Of a stretch of 64,000 bases of DNA, positions 53,264-63,999 are shown piece after piece; positions within the stretch are counted from its first letter, which is position 1, and every line of letters begins with the position of its first letter. The stretch is taken from NCBI RefSeq assembly GCF_030269925.1, contig NC_085130.1, forward strand, positions 6,212,501 to 6,276,500, given 5' to 3'. Position numbers and translations under genes: made by a program. The notes under the pieces are model-generated. The model had not been told where the DNA came from and did not search any database. It was given only the letters and a program-made list of their open reading frames with translations. The DNA is from Bombyx mori. Its lineage: Eukaryota > Arthropoda > Insecta > Lepidoptera > Bombycidae.

Positions 53264-53515
53264 TTTTTTTTTGCTTAAATGGGTGGACGAGCTCACGGCT
53301 CATCTAGTGTTAACTGGTTACCGGGGTACATAAGTACATCAACAAGTAAATACCACCCAATTTGAGACACGATTTCTAAATCTAAATTTTTTATAGTTAC
53401 AGCGGCTGCCTCACCCTTCAAACTGAACCGTATTACTACTTCACGACAGAAATAGGCAGGGTGGTGGTGGTACCTATCCATGCCGGTTCGCAATACGCCC
53501 TGCCAACAGTGAAAA
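53264..53515 (-). repeat. Bm1-type SINE, strongly diverged
   Basis: TTTTTTTTTGCTTAAATGGGTGGACGAG to CCCTGCCAACAGTGAAA, with many substitutions; one of the oldest copies. Confidence 0.85.
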
Positions 53516-53589
53516 AACTGTATCGAAGAACACAAAACACAAGTAAATCTAACCAAAAAAAGTGAAGATTTTTTTCCACAGGTGAAAAT

Positions 53590-53780
53590 TGCCGGATCTC
53601 CACCCGCGCGGCAGGTGGGGTATGTAGGAGTTGAACCTCACTAAAAACTCCTGCCGGTCACAGCCGGAGCCCTACCTCAGACCGGGCCGGAGCCCAGTCG
53701 GGACTATTGAGACGGCGGGACAGGGTTGACGCAGAGCACATTACATCCATCCCGCCGGACCGGTCACAGGATCAGGGTTT
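53590..53780 (-). repeat. GC-rich LINE 3' region, second family
   Basis: CCACCCGCGCGGCAGGTGGGG, CTCCTGCCGGTCACAGCCGG and GGCGGGACAGGGTTGACGC resemble the LINE tails at 51546 and 56095 in layout but not closely in sequence. Confidence 0.5.
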
Positions 53781-54388
53781 TTTTGGTGTTAGCTGATACC
53801 AAAGGCGCATGGCTGTCTAAGTCTTCAAACAAGACCTAACTGCTCCACATGTAGTAACGGGCAGCGGTTCCGGCTACCAAAATGCTCTACTGCCACCAGT
53901 GAAACCTCAATTAGAGGAAAGTTTTAAAACCTTCAAAGACGACTCCAACTGCGAATAGAATCACGCGATAACGATCACCAATCACCGATCGAAATCGCTC
54001 TGCAAAACACAAAACTAACAAAACGTAATGCCGCTACTACGTAAACATATATTTTTTACGATATCTTTTTCCACCGGCGAAGCTGATTCAGACGTTTGGA
54101 AGTAAATAAAATTAATAGCCGTTTCCCGAATGTCGGTTGATTTTTCCGTGTTTATGTAAACTGTTTTCCGCGAAGGATCCGAAGTGGCCTCGCGTCCGGT
54201 TTTAATGCGGTTTTAAGATTTTTGTGTTTTTTTTTTCATTCGTTCACTAGAAATTGCGTTTACATTATTGTTTGTTTACCATTAAATTACGTATGTATCT
54301 ATGTATGTCGATGGTGTCATGTTTCAAGACTGATTCGGTGGCCAATGCTTCTTCTTGCTGTGAATTTTTCGCAGCTATAAGATCAAAT
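53781..54388. other. Stretch without recognised gene
   Basis: No exon-like motif. CATGGCTGTCTAAGTCTTCAAAC and following resemble no other part of the window. Confidence 0.4.
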
Positions 54389-54541
54389 CGGTGTTAAATG
54401 GTTACTGGAGCCCAATGGGTGTGAAGTGGTGTTAAGTCGTTACTGAAGCCCATAGACCTCTACAACGTAAATGCGCCACCCACCTTGAGATATAAGTTCT
54501 AAGATCTCAGTATAGTTACAACGGCTGCCCCACCCTTCAGA
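54389..54541 (-). repeat. Bm1-type SINE fragment with a small internal duplication
   Basis: GGTGTTAAATGGTTACTGGAGCC is followed by GGTGTTAAGTCGTTACTGAAGCC, so a ~37-base part of the body is doubled. The rest runs to CTGCCCCACCCTTCAG. Confidence 0.85.
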
Positions 54542-54659
54542 ATGTGTATTAGTCTCTGGTGCTCTTAGTACTGGGAATTTTGGTTTGGGGCCAGACGACC
54601 GTGTGTGTGATGGCTCAAGGATGGTGATGTTAACGTTGCCAGACCAGTTTGGTCAAAAG

Positions 54660-55030
54660 CTCTTCTATACTATTAATATTATAAAGCTAAAGAGTTTGTT
54701 TGTTTGAACGCGCTAATCTCAGGAACTTACTGGTCCGATTTGAAAAATTATTTCAGTGTTAGATAGCCCATTTATTGAAGAAGACTATAGGCTATAATAT
54801 AAAAGATCACAAAAAGACCAGTACAAGTGGAGCACCAATAAAGAATCTTTCAAAATAGGGGTTTAAATAGCTCCTTAACATTCTATAATTCAAAAATATT
54901 TTCACTTTTCACACAAAAATTTGTTTGTTTGTTTGTATTGAATAGACTCCGAAACTACTGAACCGATTTGAAAAATTCTTTCACTGTTTGGAAGCTACAC
55001 TATCCCCGAGTGACATAGGCAATATTCATT
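54660..55030 (+). repeat. Decayed dispersed repeat (Helitron/LINE-like)
   Basis: TATTAATATTATAAAGCTAAAGAGTTTGTTTGTTTGAACGCGCTAATC and two similar ACTGAACCGATTTGAAAAAT-type blocks (54735, 54957). No borders can be set. Confidence 0.4.
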
Positions 55031-55235
55031 TAAAAAAATAATAAGGATCCTTATTAAAAATCTAATAATGTGACCCAAGGTATAAAAAAATTACCTAAAA
55101 TATTCTACGTAATATCATAAATAATCGCGTGCCCTGCGAAAACTATTTATGATAGAATAAAATAATGTAGGTACTATGACTTTGTAGAACACATTATTAT
55201 TTACAAAAAGTGTCGCGACAGCATATGTCTAACTA

Positions 55236-55641
55236 TCTATATATTAATACGTGAAGCAAAAACTTTGGATCCCTTTTTACGAAAATTGCGTGGACGGAGG
55301 AGTATGAAATTTCCCACACTTATAGAGAATATAGAGAAGAAGTGCACAATGCTAATATTTTTTAAAATAATGCATAAAAGATACTGTAAATCAATAAAGA
55401 AAACATTACACACACTACATGCCATGTATTTGACGCACACACGCATGCATTATTTATTGTCAAACTTCTTGACGTCTGTGGTCAAATTGAGATGAAATAT
55501 TGTTTGTCTTTGTTATTATTTTTTATAGTGTAGTCTTGGCGAAATTTGTGATTATAGAAGTATAAAATACAATCATAATAGTGTACAAATTTACAATTCC
55601 AGTTAATTATAGTCGAATTTAGACTACTGCGGGACCTCTAG
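55236..55641 (+). mobile_element. Lep1-like non-autonomous Helitron, copy 6
   Basis: TCTATATATTAATACG after an A; CTAG before a T; hairpin TAGTCGAATTTAGACTA with one mismatch. Confidence 0.9.
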
Positions 55642-55946
55642 TTATAGTTATACTACAATATGTGTTGTGTATATGTGAGTTTACTTGTGATAGGACCTCT
55701 TGTCTATTATAAAACAGCAGGTCTAACTAAATAAGTGAATGTTTGATAAACATTTTTTCCTGTTTACTTTCAGCAAAATACAGTTTAGTCGGTTTCGATG
55801 CGCCATAAAGATTTTAATGTCCGTTAAACTTAACGGGGCGATTAATTTGGATCGTCAGTGGCTTTTTACCACGCGCGCCCCGGAGTTCTGTGGCGCGTTT
55901 GAACACGTACTAACGAGTTCTCAATTAAATAAAAAAAATAACATGT

Positions 55947-56010
55947 ATGTTAGTAGGTGTGTATATCAGTAGGTGTGTATATCAGTAGGTGTGTATATCA
56001 GTAGGTGAAT
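55947..56010 (+). repeat. 16-bp tandem repeat
   Basis: The unit GTAGGTGTGTATATCA occurs three times in a row with partial units at both sides. Confidence 0.9.
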
Positions 56011-56094
56011 AGATAATTTAAAATAGTACTCTGCATTTCTCTACTCTGTTAGGCAAAAGATTATTAATTTTGCTAGTTGTTATAGGGTTATCTC

Positions 56095-56478
56095 TAAGCC
56101 CGGTCGGCGGTGTATCGCGTTCCGACCCGGCAGGCTGGTTCTGGCCCAGCGGGGTATCCCGGAACACCAGCGGCATCGCCCGGGCGGCCTGGTAGGGCCG
56201 CCGTACTGCGGAGACCGATGTCGTTGGTCGTCGACTATCGCCACGACGACCCATCGGTCGGGCGTCCTCGGGGTGGTGCCGCGTGTCTGTTTGTAGTGTT
56301 GACGGCGGGAACCCCCCTACTCTGACCGGGTTTTGACCCTGGACGGAGATCGGATGTCGGGTGTAAGAGTGCAGGGGAGTCGTTTAGTGGGTAGGCCCTA
56401 AAATTACTTGGGCCCGCGGTCTGCTCCCAACACCTTGCAGATCGTTGAGTCCCACATACGCCGCGCGCGCGGTTATTT
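56095..56478 (+). repeat. GC-rich LINE 3' region, opposite to 51546
   Basis: CAGCGGGGTATCCCGGAACACC, AGTCGTTTAGTGGGTAGGCCC, TTGGGCCCGCGGTCTGCTCCC and AACACCTTGCAGATCGTTGAG align with the reverse of 51546-51900 and of 33352-33417. It ends CGCGCGCGGTTATTTTT. Confidence 0.8.
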
Positions 56479-56766
56479 TTAAAATAATTCAGAAGTTTTA
56501 TTTTTTTCGTACCTTAATCAAACAAAAAATGTCGGTAACAAAACATAAGACAAAATTTAATAAGTAAAGACTTGAGTAATCGAATTTCGATTATAGGCTA
56601 ACGATACCTTTGTTTCCTGAACTAATAATGGCTAGTATCTAATGCTTCGGTAAATCCATAGTAAAGCAGCAAAAGATATAGTGAACGAAGACCACGCGAT
56701 AGGCTTTCCATAGAGGATGACACAACTTCACCGCCTATATAGATTTTATGTTAAGTTTATTATTCT

Positions 56767-57137
56767 TTTTTTTTATTGCTTAGATGGGTGGACGAGCTCA
56801 CGGCCTACCTGGTGTTAAGTACTGGAGCCCATAGACAAATTAAATATCGCCACCTACCTTGAGATATGAGTTCTAAGGTCATAGTATAGTTACAACGTCT
56901 GCGATCGGGTGGTAGATTCTGCGAAGCACGGCTTTTGTTTGGGTTCGTGTTAGCAACGTCGTCAGGTTTGAGCCCCGTGAGCTCACCTACAAGCTCGGCG
57001 TATATAGAATAATCCCTCGAGGTTACAAGGGTAAGTAAAAAAAAACCCACTCTTCAAATCGAAACGCATTACTACACCAAGGCAGGGTGGTGTTACCTAA
57101 CAGTGCGGTACCTCACAAGACGTCCTACCATTAGTAA
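56767..57137 (-). repeat. Bm1-type SINE split by a BMC1-type tail
   Basis: The left part is TTTTTTTTATTGCTTAGATGGG to TAGTTACAACGTCTGC. The right part is CCCACTCTTCAAATCGAAACGC to CCTACCATTAGTAAAG. Between them lies the LINE tail 56900-57049. Confidence 0.9.
56900..57049 (+). mobile_element. BMC1-type LINE 3' end inserted in Bm1
   Basis: GATCGGGTGGTAGATTCTGCG, CAGGTTTGAGCCCCGTGAGCTC and a poly(A) at the end. It interrupts the Bm1 at its CTGCCCCACCC site, so it is younger than that SINE. Confidence 0.88.
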
Positions 57138-57404
57138 AGTGGCAATAAAATCATTTAAAGATTTTAGAATAATTCTTAGATTTTTAGCGAGGTGTGGAGT
57201 TTTTAAATCGCTTAATATGGGACTAAAGGTGTAGAAGAGTTCATAGCATAGTGTCAGCCGGTCAATAAAGATAACCCGAATTTGTTCCGTGAGATTTTTC
57301 TCAGAACTTCAGCCTTTTTCGGAACTGGTTTTGGGGGTTACACAATCAAATCACATGTCATCCAAGTAAATAGGAACTGTTTTGAATTTCCGTACGGGAA
57401 ATTT

Positions 57405-57800
57405 TCATCATCATCATCGTCATCAAACTGTATCTCTCTACTGCTGGATGTGGGCCTCTCCCATAGTCCGCCACAATGAACGATCCTCCGCCTTCCGCAT
57501 CCAATCTCTCCCAGCATATCGCCGCAAGTCATCGGTCCAACGGGCAGGGGGACGCCCAGCGCTGCGCTTACCGATACGCGGTCTCCAGTCCAGAACACGT
57601 CTGCTCCATCGGCCATTGGTTCTGTGACACGTATGTCCGGCCCATTGCAACTTCAGCTTGCTAATCTTTAGGACTATGTAGGTTGTTGTTAGTTATTTGA
57701 CGGTTTTCATCATTTCTAACTCGATCCATCGAAGAAACTCCGAGCTTACACCTTTCCATAGCAAGCTGAGCGACTTAGAACTTACAGACCCGACCTACGG
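57405..57800 (-). pseudogene. RTE-clade LINE C-terminal fragment with (ATG)n tail
   Basis: The - strand reads MQWAGHTCHRTNGRWSRRVL, then GKRSAGRPPARWTDDLRRYAG and EDRSLWRTMGEAHIQQ. It tracks the last 90 residues of the intact RTE ORF. Upstream, AMERCKLGVSSMDRVRN matches AMERAMLGLSLRDRIRN but in a broken frame. A (CAT)n run at 57408-57425 is the reversed tail. Confidence 0.85.
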
Positions 57801-58040
57801 TCAATGTCCACGTTAATTTTAATCAATGTAAAGAATATATTCTCATATGCGGTAAAAGTCCCAACTATATTAAACATAACATTTCGATTTCAAAATGCTT
57901 CTAATAAAAGCAAAGCAAAAGAATTTACGATTTGTGGTTCGCGTTCTCGTGTTAATATATTTCGGTTGAACATCTCAACACTTAAAAAACTATGAGCCGT
58001 TTATTTTATAGCGAATATTAAAGACGGTGTATGTTCGCGC
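57801..58040. other. Flank of the gypsy element, no gene
   Basis: AT-rich; nothing recognised. Confidence 0.4.
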
Positions 58041-58307
58041 TGTTATAGCGGGATTCGCTACGTAGATTTTAAAAAATGAAACACGAAGTTATGGAGGTCC
58101 GACGACAGTCACGCGCACTGATTTAGTAGGACAGGAGAAGACTTGACCGCTCGGTCGGGAGGTTGTAGAAGACTTGACCGCTCGGGTCGAAAGATTGTAC
58201 AAGACTATCCGTTTGCGGGGCGGACGGAACAGGAGAGCTCGGGAATGCTGATCGTGCAGCTTGGTTAGGGCTGTCAGCCAAATAGTATTCATACTAGGGT
58301 TATAACA
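58041..58307 (-). mobile_element. 3' LTR of the gypsy-type element
   Basis: On the - strand a purine tract (58308-58316, GGGGGGAGG) is directly followed by TGTTATAACC. The sequence later reaches GCTATAACA at 58041, giving matching TGTTATA/TATAACA ends and a 267-bp LTR. The other LTR is outside the window, so the outer border is inferred only from the inverted ends. Confidence 0.6.
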
Positions 58308-58460
58308 CCTCCCCCCATGGGAAAATAAACTTAGGGGCTTGATCCTCTAAGTTTATTGATTTGGAAATGATGCAGTGGATCTGGAAGAGGATTTAGTAGA
58401 TTTGGTAGGGGATGCCATTATTATAGGGGTTGATGAAGAGAAGGCGAGGATGCCGTGGTT

Positions 58461-59689
58461 CTAGAGGTTACGGCGAGTCTTGGGTGACGGAGTATTTAGT
58501 GCTCCTGGATTTGGAATGGGTTGTTCTGGATTGTTTACGATGATCATTGGGATCTCTGTGCGATCGTGAGCGTCGTTGGGCTTATTTATTTTATAATAGC
58601 GATACAGTTTACATAAAGATACAATAATTAGGATTAGAATTAGAAATTCAATTTATTGTTGTTGAGTGGTTCCCATACATCTATGATTCCGTGGATAAAT
58701 TTAGTTTTACATAGAGTTGGCAAGGTGGTAATGGCTTTAGAAACTAATTCGCTTTCACAGGATGGATTGGCGTTTGTAGAGAGAATTTTTACAATGTTGC
58801 AAATGTAGTATACGTAATTGATTGATTTACATTGGCTTAGGGATCTTAAATTACTATATCGGGTTTTGTCCTTACTTATAACTAGGTACTTTTCATTCGG
58901 AATTACGGTGCTGAAGGAGTTTATGTTTGTAGCGTTATGAGGTACAGGTAATGGGATACAGAGGTATACATTGAATTCTTGAGGTTCTACCAACGGAATT
59001 TGTAAAACGAACATGATCTTATCATTAAAGAAATAACTTATAACATTAGAAATTTTCATTAAAGTATGTATGTGTTTTAAATCGAGACTCGTGGCTAATT
59101 CTAAGTCGCTAGGTAAGTGTCGGTGATTCTCGACAAGTTCTTGGTGTAATTGATACGGCGTTAGAATAGATGGGTGTATAATATTTAATTTACTAAAAAG
59201 AATGGAATTTGTAATATCTTCCAATTGGAAGGACAAACATAAGAGGGCAGTTTCTAGATTGCTAAATACGATATTGAATTGGGAACTGGTTAATATATTA
59301 CTAGATGTTCGCGATAAGTTTCTCAATTGAGTGGAAAGCTTTTCGATAGCCACATTGAGTTTTTCTTCATTTTCTTTTATGACATTGAAAGTTTCATTGA
59401 ACGTTTGTATAGTTGATTTGGTTACAAGAATTTGTTCCTTAGTTAATGAAGCTAGCCTCTTTTGTTCGTTTTGGATATCATTTATGGCGTTTTCATATTT
59501 CAAAGCATCATCTTCGTCCAGGGTACCGAAAATTGATTTCATTGCTATGCCGATGCCGCTTATCCAAGCGCGCTTTGCTCTATTATTCATTAGATGTGAT
59601 ATAGAAGAATATTCTCTCAAAAGGTTTAAGTAACGAGTTTGTAAGGGGTGGATCAATTTATGTTTTAGTAACGACGCAGCGGTGCTTAA
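58461..59689 (-). pseudogene. Errantivirus-type env-like gene, broken
   Basis: The open frame from 59689 to 58640 (338 residues from a TTG codon; the first ATG is about 25 residues further in) has no upstream ATG. That fits an env made from a spliced RNA; a possible acceptor AG is at 59685-59686. Features: a furin-like RAKR followed by AWISGIGIAMKSIFG, an apolar Gly-rich stretch typical of a fusion segment; a long helical region with heptad-like leucines; and several Cys near the C-terminus. The frame stops at 58640 without a membrane anchor. A hydrophobic stretch typical of a transmembrane segment, followed by a basic tail, begins about there in a different frame and stays open to 58461. The gene is therefore frameshifted near its end, and its N-terminal subunit and signal peptide are not evident. 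Confidence 0.75.
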
Positions 59690-59895
59690 TTAATTAAGGG
59701 ATTAGTAGGAAATAGTATGACATAGTAAAAGTCGTACGAGTTAGTAAGAGATGATAAAAATGTAACTGGTTAACTAAATTAATTAAAATTGAGTAAATAT
59801 AGCTTACGACTAATATAGTTAATTTTAGAATATAGTAAACATGAGTAATGTAAATAGTAAAAATAATGTAAATTATAAATTTTTTTTTTTTTGAA

Positions 59896-62800
59896 CTAAT
59901 TGCTAGGAGTGGCACTTGCCAGTTTTATTTCGTCAAAATGGTGTCTCACATGTCTTCTGTTTATTAATAGAGTGACATTGTTGTTGTTATGAACTTGAAT
60001 CACTTTATATGGGCCTTTCCATATTGGCGAGAGGGCTTTTCGAAGTCTTAAATGGTTTTTTAGATAAACGAAGTCTCCAACCTTATATTTTATAGGACGA
60101 GTTTTGTTATCATAGTAGGATTTTGATCTATCTTTGGATTTGTCGATGTTTTCGGCTGCTTTGGCCCAAGATTGTTTGAGACGATGTTGGAGCATTCTGA
60201 CGTAGTCAGGGTAAGTAGTAAGGTCTTGTTTATAAATGGAGTCAGGAATAAATGCCTTGTGGCCGAATAATAATTCGTATGGGGAGAAGTTGGTAGTGGA
60301 GTGAATGGCCGTATTATAGCTTAGCATTGCTGTGTAAACATATCGGGGCCAGTCATCTTGATTGTCGTTCACAAATGATTTTAGGTACTCTTTGAGTGTG
60401 GAATGGCTTCTCTCTAAAGCTCCTTGGGATTGGGGATGGTATGGCGTCGACCAAAGGTTTTTTATTTTCAGGAAGGAACAAGTGCTTTTGAAAAGGTCTG
60501 AAGTGAAGTTAGTGCCTTGGTCAGTGAAGATAGTATTAGGTATTCCGAAAAGGGATATGAAGTGGATCAAACAGTCTGTAGTTTCTTCAGCTGATACACT
60601 ACGCAATGGGTAAGCTGCTGAATATTTAGTAAGGTCGTCTTGGAGTGTCATGACATATTTGAGTTTCGCTGTTCCTGATTCGGGTAAGGGTCCGACGATA
60701 TCGAGTGAGACTCTTTGGAAAGGGCTAGTGGAAGTAGTAGTGATCTGCATCGGTGCTCGATTGCACTTTCTAAGGGCTTTGTTTTCTTGACATAGTGTAC
60801 AATTTTTGATATAATTTTCGACATCGGATTTTATTCCCTTCCAATAGTATTTTTCTTTTATTCTGCTTAACATTCGGTTACCGCCTAAATGGCCAGCTAT
60901 AGGAATATCGTGGTTTTCTTTTAGTATTTTCTTAATTTCACTAAGCGAGGGATATATGATGCTGTTATGATATATGTTAACGATTATGTTCGTGTTGTGG
61001 AATATATATACTAGGATATTGTAGATCTTGGCGAATGAGTGTGACTCGAAAGGGTTTTTGAAGTCTGGGATAGCAATTTCAGTTATAGGAGGATTCAGTG
61101 TTATTAAATGATTTCTAGTCGTTTTGAGAGTTTGAAATATTTCGGGATAGGAACAATCGTCGAAGTGGTGTACTTTGACGAACATGAGGTATGTTACTTT
61201 GTTGCCGAAAGGGACCTCTTCGAAGGAGTACAGTTGTTTTTCACGGTATAGTGTTTCGTCGGGATTGGAAAGGGTTTCCATTATTTCAGGAACGTAGGGG
61301 TTGGATTCATCCATGTCTATTGAGGTCGGGACTAGTATCGTCTGGCAATGAGTTTTTAAGAGGTTTTGGTTTTGGTCAATAACTTTAGTGTTGAATGTCG
61401 TGTTCTTGTTAATCTCTTTTAAGAATTTGGAATAGTCGTCTTCTAGGATGTTGTCGGGGTTCGAGTTTGGGCTTTGTGGAGTCAGTGGGGTTGCTGTAGT
61501 GGGAAACGGTTCGTGATCAATGGGATTTGGAATGTCATTGGAGTTAGTAGGATTGGTAGGATTGGCAGATTCAGAGGATTCAGCGGATTTAGATTGAAGT
61601 AGCATGTCGTTGTCTTGTTCAAGTAGGTCGATACAGGGTAGTTCGTTACTGTCTTGGTCGGAAATAGCAGGAAGATTCACAGTAAGGTCCTCTAGCGTGA
61701 TAGGACTGAAAGGTAAGTCGTCATGATTTTCGTCAGGGGACAGAGGTTCTGGATTCAGAGTTTCATCAATGGATTCAGAGGGAATTATTGGATTCACGGG
61801 ATATCGAGAAAGAGCGTCGGCTGCTGAATTAAGTTTGCCTTTGCGGTAAATGATTTCGTAGTCGAACTCTTCGAGTTTAAGACGCCAGCGTTGCATTTTA
61901 CTGCTTGGGTCTTTGTGGTTGAATAGCCACTTTAGTGGTCTATGGTCAGTTATGATTTGGAATTTTCTGCCATAGAGGTATGGCCTAAAGGTTTTGCATC
62001 CGAACAATATTGCTAGTAATTCTTTTTCCGTGGTGCTGTAATGGACTTCGCTTCGGTTAAGTGTTCGAGAGGCGAACGCGATGGGTCTGTCTTTTCCGAC
62101 AGGTCCTTGAGATAGTACGGATCCGACGGCATGATTTGATGCGTCACAGGTTAGAAGGAAAGGTTGGGAGAAATCGGGATAGGCGAGCACAGGGGCAGTA
62201 GTAAGTTTTTGTTTTAGGAGATTGAATGATATTTGTTGTTGGTTCTCCCAATTGAATGGTGTTTCTTTCTTTAGTAAAGAGGTAAGGGGTTTGGCAATTT
62301 TTGAAAAGTCGGGGATGAACCGGCGATAGTAGGAAACGAGACCAAGAAATGACTTAATGTCTTTGGGATTAGAAGGCGTAGGGAATTCAACGACTGCTTT
62401 TATTTTATCTGGGTTAGGTTTGACTCCGTCAGTGGAGATTATGTGTCCTAAGTAAGCGACTTCTCGTCGTAGGAATTCGCACTTGTCAGGTTGCAGTTTG
62501 AGATTGAAGTTTCTGAGTCTCTGAAAGATCTCAGCGAGGTTTAGAATTTGAGTTTTTAAGTCAGAGGAATAGCAGACGATGTCATCTAAATATACGAAAC
62601 AGCGTAGACCTTGTAAACCGGATAGAGCCGTGTTCATTAGGCGTTGGAAGGTAGAAGGGGCGTTTTTGAGTCCGAAGCTCATGCGGGCAAATTGGAAATG
62701 ACCTTGAGGGACGCTGAAGGCTGTTTTTTCAGGTTGATTTACGAGAATTTGATGGAATCCGGAGGCTAAGTCTAAAGTGGAGAAGTATGTGCTTTTTCCT

Positions 62801-63999
62801 GATTGGTCTAGGATTTCTGTGATTTGGGGAATGGGATAGGTATCTCCAATAGTTATGTCATTCAGTTTTCTATAGTCTATAACTATGCGCCACTTTTGTT
62901 GGCCTGATGCATCGAGTTTCTTTGGTACAACCCAAATGGGTGAGGACCAAGGGGATATTGAAGGTTCTATTATGCCTTGCTCTAACATATCATTAATCTG
63001 TTTGTCTACTTCCTTTTTATGGATCTCGGGGAATCTATAAGTTTTTGTGTGAATTGGAACTTCTGATGTGGTTTTAATATCGTGTTGAATAGCATTAGTA
63101 TATGTTAGTTTTTCATTAGGAAGATGGAAGATGTCGGAATAGTCTGTACAAAGTTCTAAAAGAGCAGAGGTTTCTTCGTTATTTAAATGAGATGTACGTA
63201 GCATGCTTAATACTTGTTTCGTTCTCTGGATTGAATTTGTTTCGTTGGAATTAGTATAATTTATAATGTTGGATTTAGTAGGGTGATGATTTGGGATAGT
63301 GTCAATAGGATCGAGTCTTAATTTCAAATTGTTTCTTAAAGCTATATCGGATTCGGAGATATTGACTACAGTGATGTTGGCTCTATTGTTTGCCTTTGTT
63401 TTTACGAGACAGTTAGCTACTAAGAGATCGTCAGAGATATTTTGATCTAGGATGAGGCCTTCTTTTAGTTCTGGATTGGAAATGGAACATTCTACGACGA
63501 CTTCGGATCTAGCAGGTATAATGAGGGTTGGTTCATGAAATTGGAGTTTGAAGCTTAGGTCGCCAAGGGTGAGTATTTCTTTAGAGTAATCGATTTGGGA
63601 ATTGAATGCGGAGAGGAAGTCATTGCCTATTATTCTGTCATAAGGGAAGTCTAGGTCTGGGATTAAATGGAACCGGTGTTGGGCTGATAGGATGTTGATT
63701 AGGATGTGGCCTAGGGAGTGTATTACATTCTCTGATGACCCTAAACCGTTAAACGCGATTACTTCTTTTGTGATTTTTGGCATTTTTTGAATAGACGTTG
63801 CCTTTATGAGACTGATTGATGCGCCACTGTCTATGAGTAGCTTGAACGGAACAGAGGATAGAGTTGTTTTTGTTTCGATGAATGGTAAGTGTTGTTTAGC
63901 AGGATTAGTAGTAATGTTGTATGTTTGCAGAATGGATTCAGTGGATGACTTTGAATTTGATTGTTTAGATTTAGGAGATACAGTGGATTTTTGATTCAT
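59896..63999 (-). CDS. pol: Gypsy-type Pol: protease, reverse transcriptase, RNase H, integrase
   Basis: 1367 residues without a stop; the frame starts at the window edge, so MNQKS may not be the true start. Aspartic protease: LLIDSGASISLI (Asp at 57). Reverse transcriptase about 320-510: WRIVIDYRKLND, FSTLDLASGFHQI, SFGLKNAPSTFQ and the catalytic VYLDDIVCYSS (near 469-479). RNase H about 615-730: LTCDASNHAVGSVLSQ, TEKELLAI and ITDHRPLKWLF. An acidic Pro/Ser/Asn-rich linker of about 290 residues follows. Integrase: zinc finger with CTLC near 1075, DIVGPLP, FTDQGTNFTS and the Glu in QGALERSH, spaced D-35-E. Pol copies the element RNA and inserts the cDNA. All core residues seen are present, so this part could be functional, but gag cannot be judged. 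Confidence 0.93.
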   Translation of the reverse strand: MNQKSTVSPKSKQSNSKSSTESILQTYNITTNPAKQHLPFIETKTTLSSVPFKLLIDSGASISLIKATSIQKMPKITKEVIAFNGLGSSENVIHSLGHILINILSAQHRFHLIPDLDFPYDRIIGNDFLSAFNSQIDYSKEILTLGDLSFKLQFHEPTLIIPARSEVVVECSISNPELKEGLILDQNISDDLLVANCLVKTKANNRANITVVNISESDIALRNNLKLRLDPIDTIPNHHPTKSNIINYTNSNETNSIQRTKQVLSMLRTSHLNNEETSALLELCTDYSDIFHLPNEKLTYTNAIQHDIKTTSEVPIHTKTYRFPEIHKKEVDKQINDMLEQGIIEPSISPWSSPIWVVPKKLDASGQQKWRIVIDYRKLNDITIGDTYPIPQITEILDQSGKSTYFSTLDLASGFHQILVNQPEKTAFSVPQGHFQFARMSFGLKNAPSTFQRLMNTALSGLQGLRCFVYLDDIVCYSSDLKTQILNLAEIFQRLRNFNLKLQPDKCEFLRREVAYLGHIISTDGVKPNPDKIKAVVEFPTPSNPKDIKSFLGLVSYYRRFIPDFSKIAKPLTSLLKKETPFNWENQQQISFNLLKQKLTTAPVLAYPDFSQPFLLTCDASNHAVGSVLSQGPVGKDRPIAFASRTLNRSEVHYSTTEKELLAILFGCKTFRPYLYGRKFQIITDHRPLKWLFNHKDPSSKMQRWRLKLEEFDYEIIYRKGKLNSAADALSRYPVNPIIPSESIDETLNPEPLSPDENHDDLPFSPITLEDLTVNLPAISDQDSNELPCIDLLEQDNDMLLQSKSAESSESANPTNPTNSNDIPNPIDHEPFPTTATPLTPQSPNSNPDNILEDDYSKFLKEINKNTTFNTKVIDQNQNLLKTHCQTILVPTSIDMDESNPYVPEIMETLSNPDETLYREKQLYSFEEVPFGNKVTYLMFVKVHHFDDCSYPEIFQTLKTTRNHLITLNPPITEIAIPDFKNPFESHSFAKIYNILVYIFHNTNIIVNIYHNSIIYPSLSEIKKILKENHDIPIAGHLGGNRMLSRIKEKYYWKGIKSDVENYIKNCTLCQENKALRKCNRAPMQITTTSTSPFQRVSLDIVGPLPESGTAKLKYVMTLQDDLTKYSAAYPLRSVSAEETTDCLIHFISLFGIPNTIFTDQGTNFTSDLFKSTCSFLKIKNLWSTPYHPQSQGALERSHSTLKEYLKSFVNDNQDDWPRYVYTAMLSYNTAIHSTTNFSPYELLFGHKAFIPDSIYKQDLTTYPDYVRMLQHRLKQSWAKAAENIDKSKDRSKSYYDNKTRPIKYKVGDFVYLKNHLRLRKALSPIWKGPYKVIQVHNNNNVTLLINRRHVRHHFDEIKLASATPSN

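Noticed and set aside
59694..59915. A 73-residue hydrophobic - strand ORF as the env signal-peptide exon
   Set aside because: It overlaps the pol end and is rich in Ile/Tyr/Leu as AT-rich sequence gives by chance. No splice or frame evidence ties it to the env-like frame.
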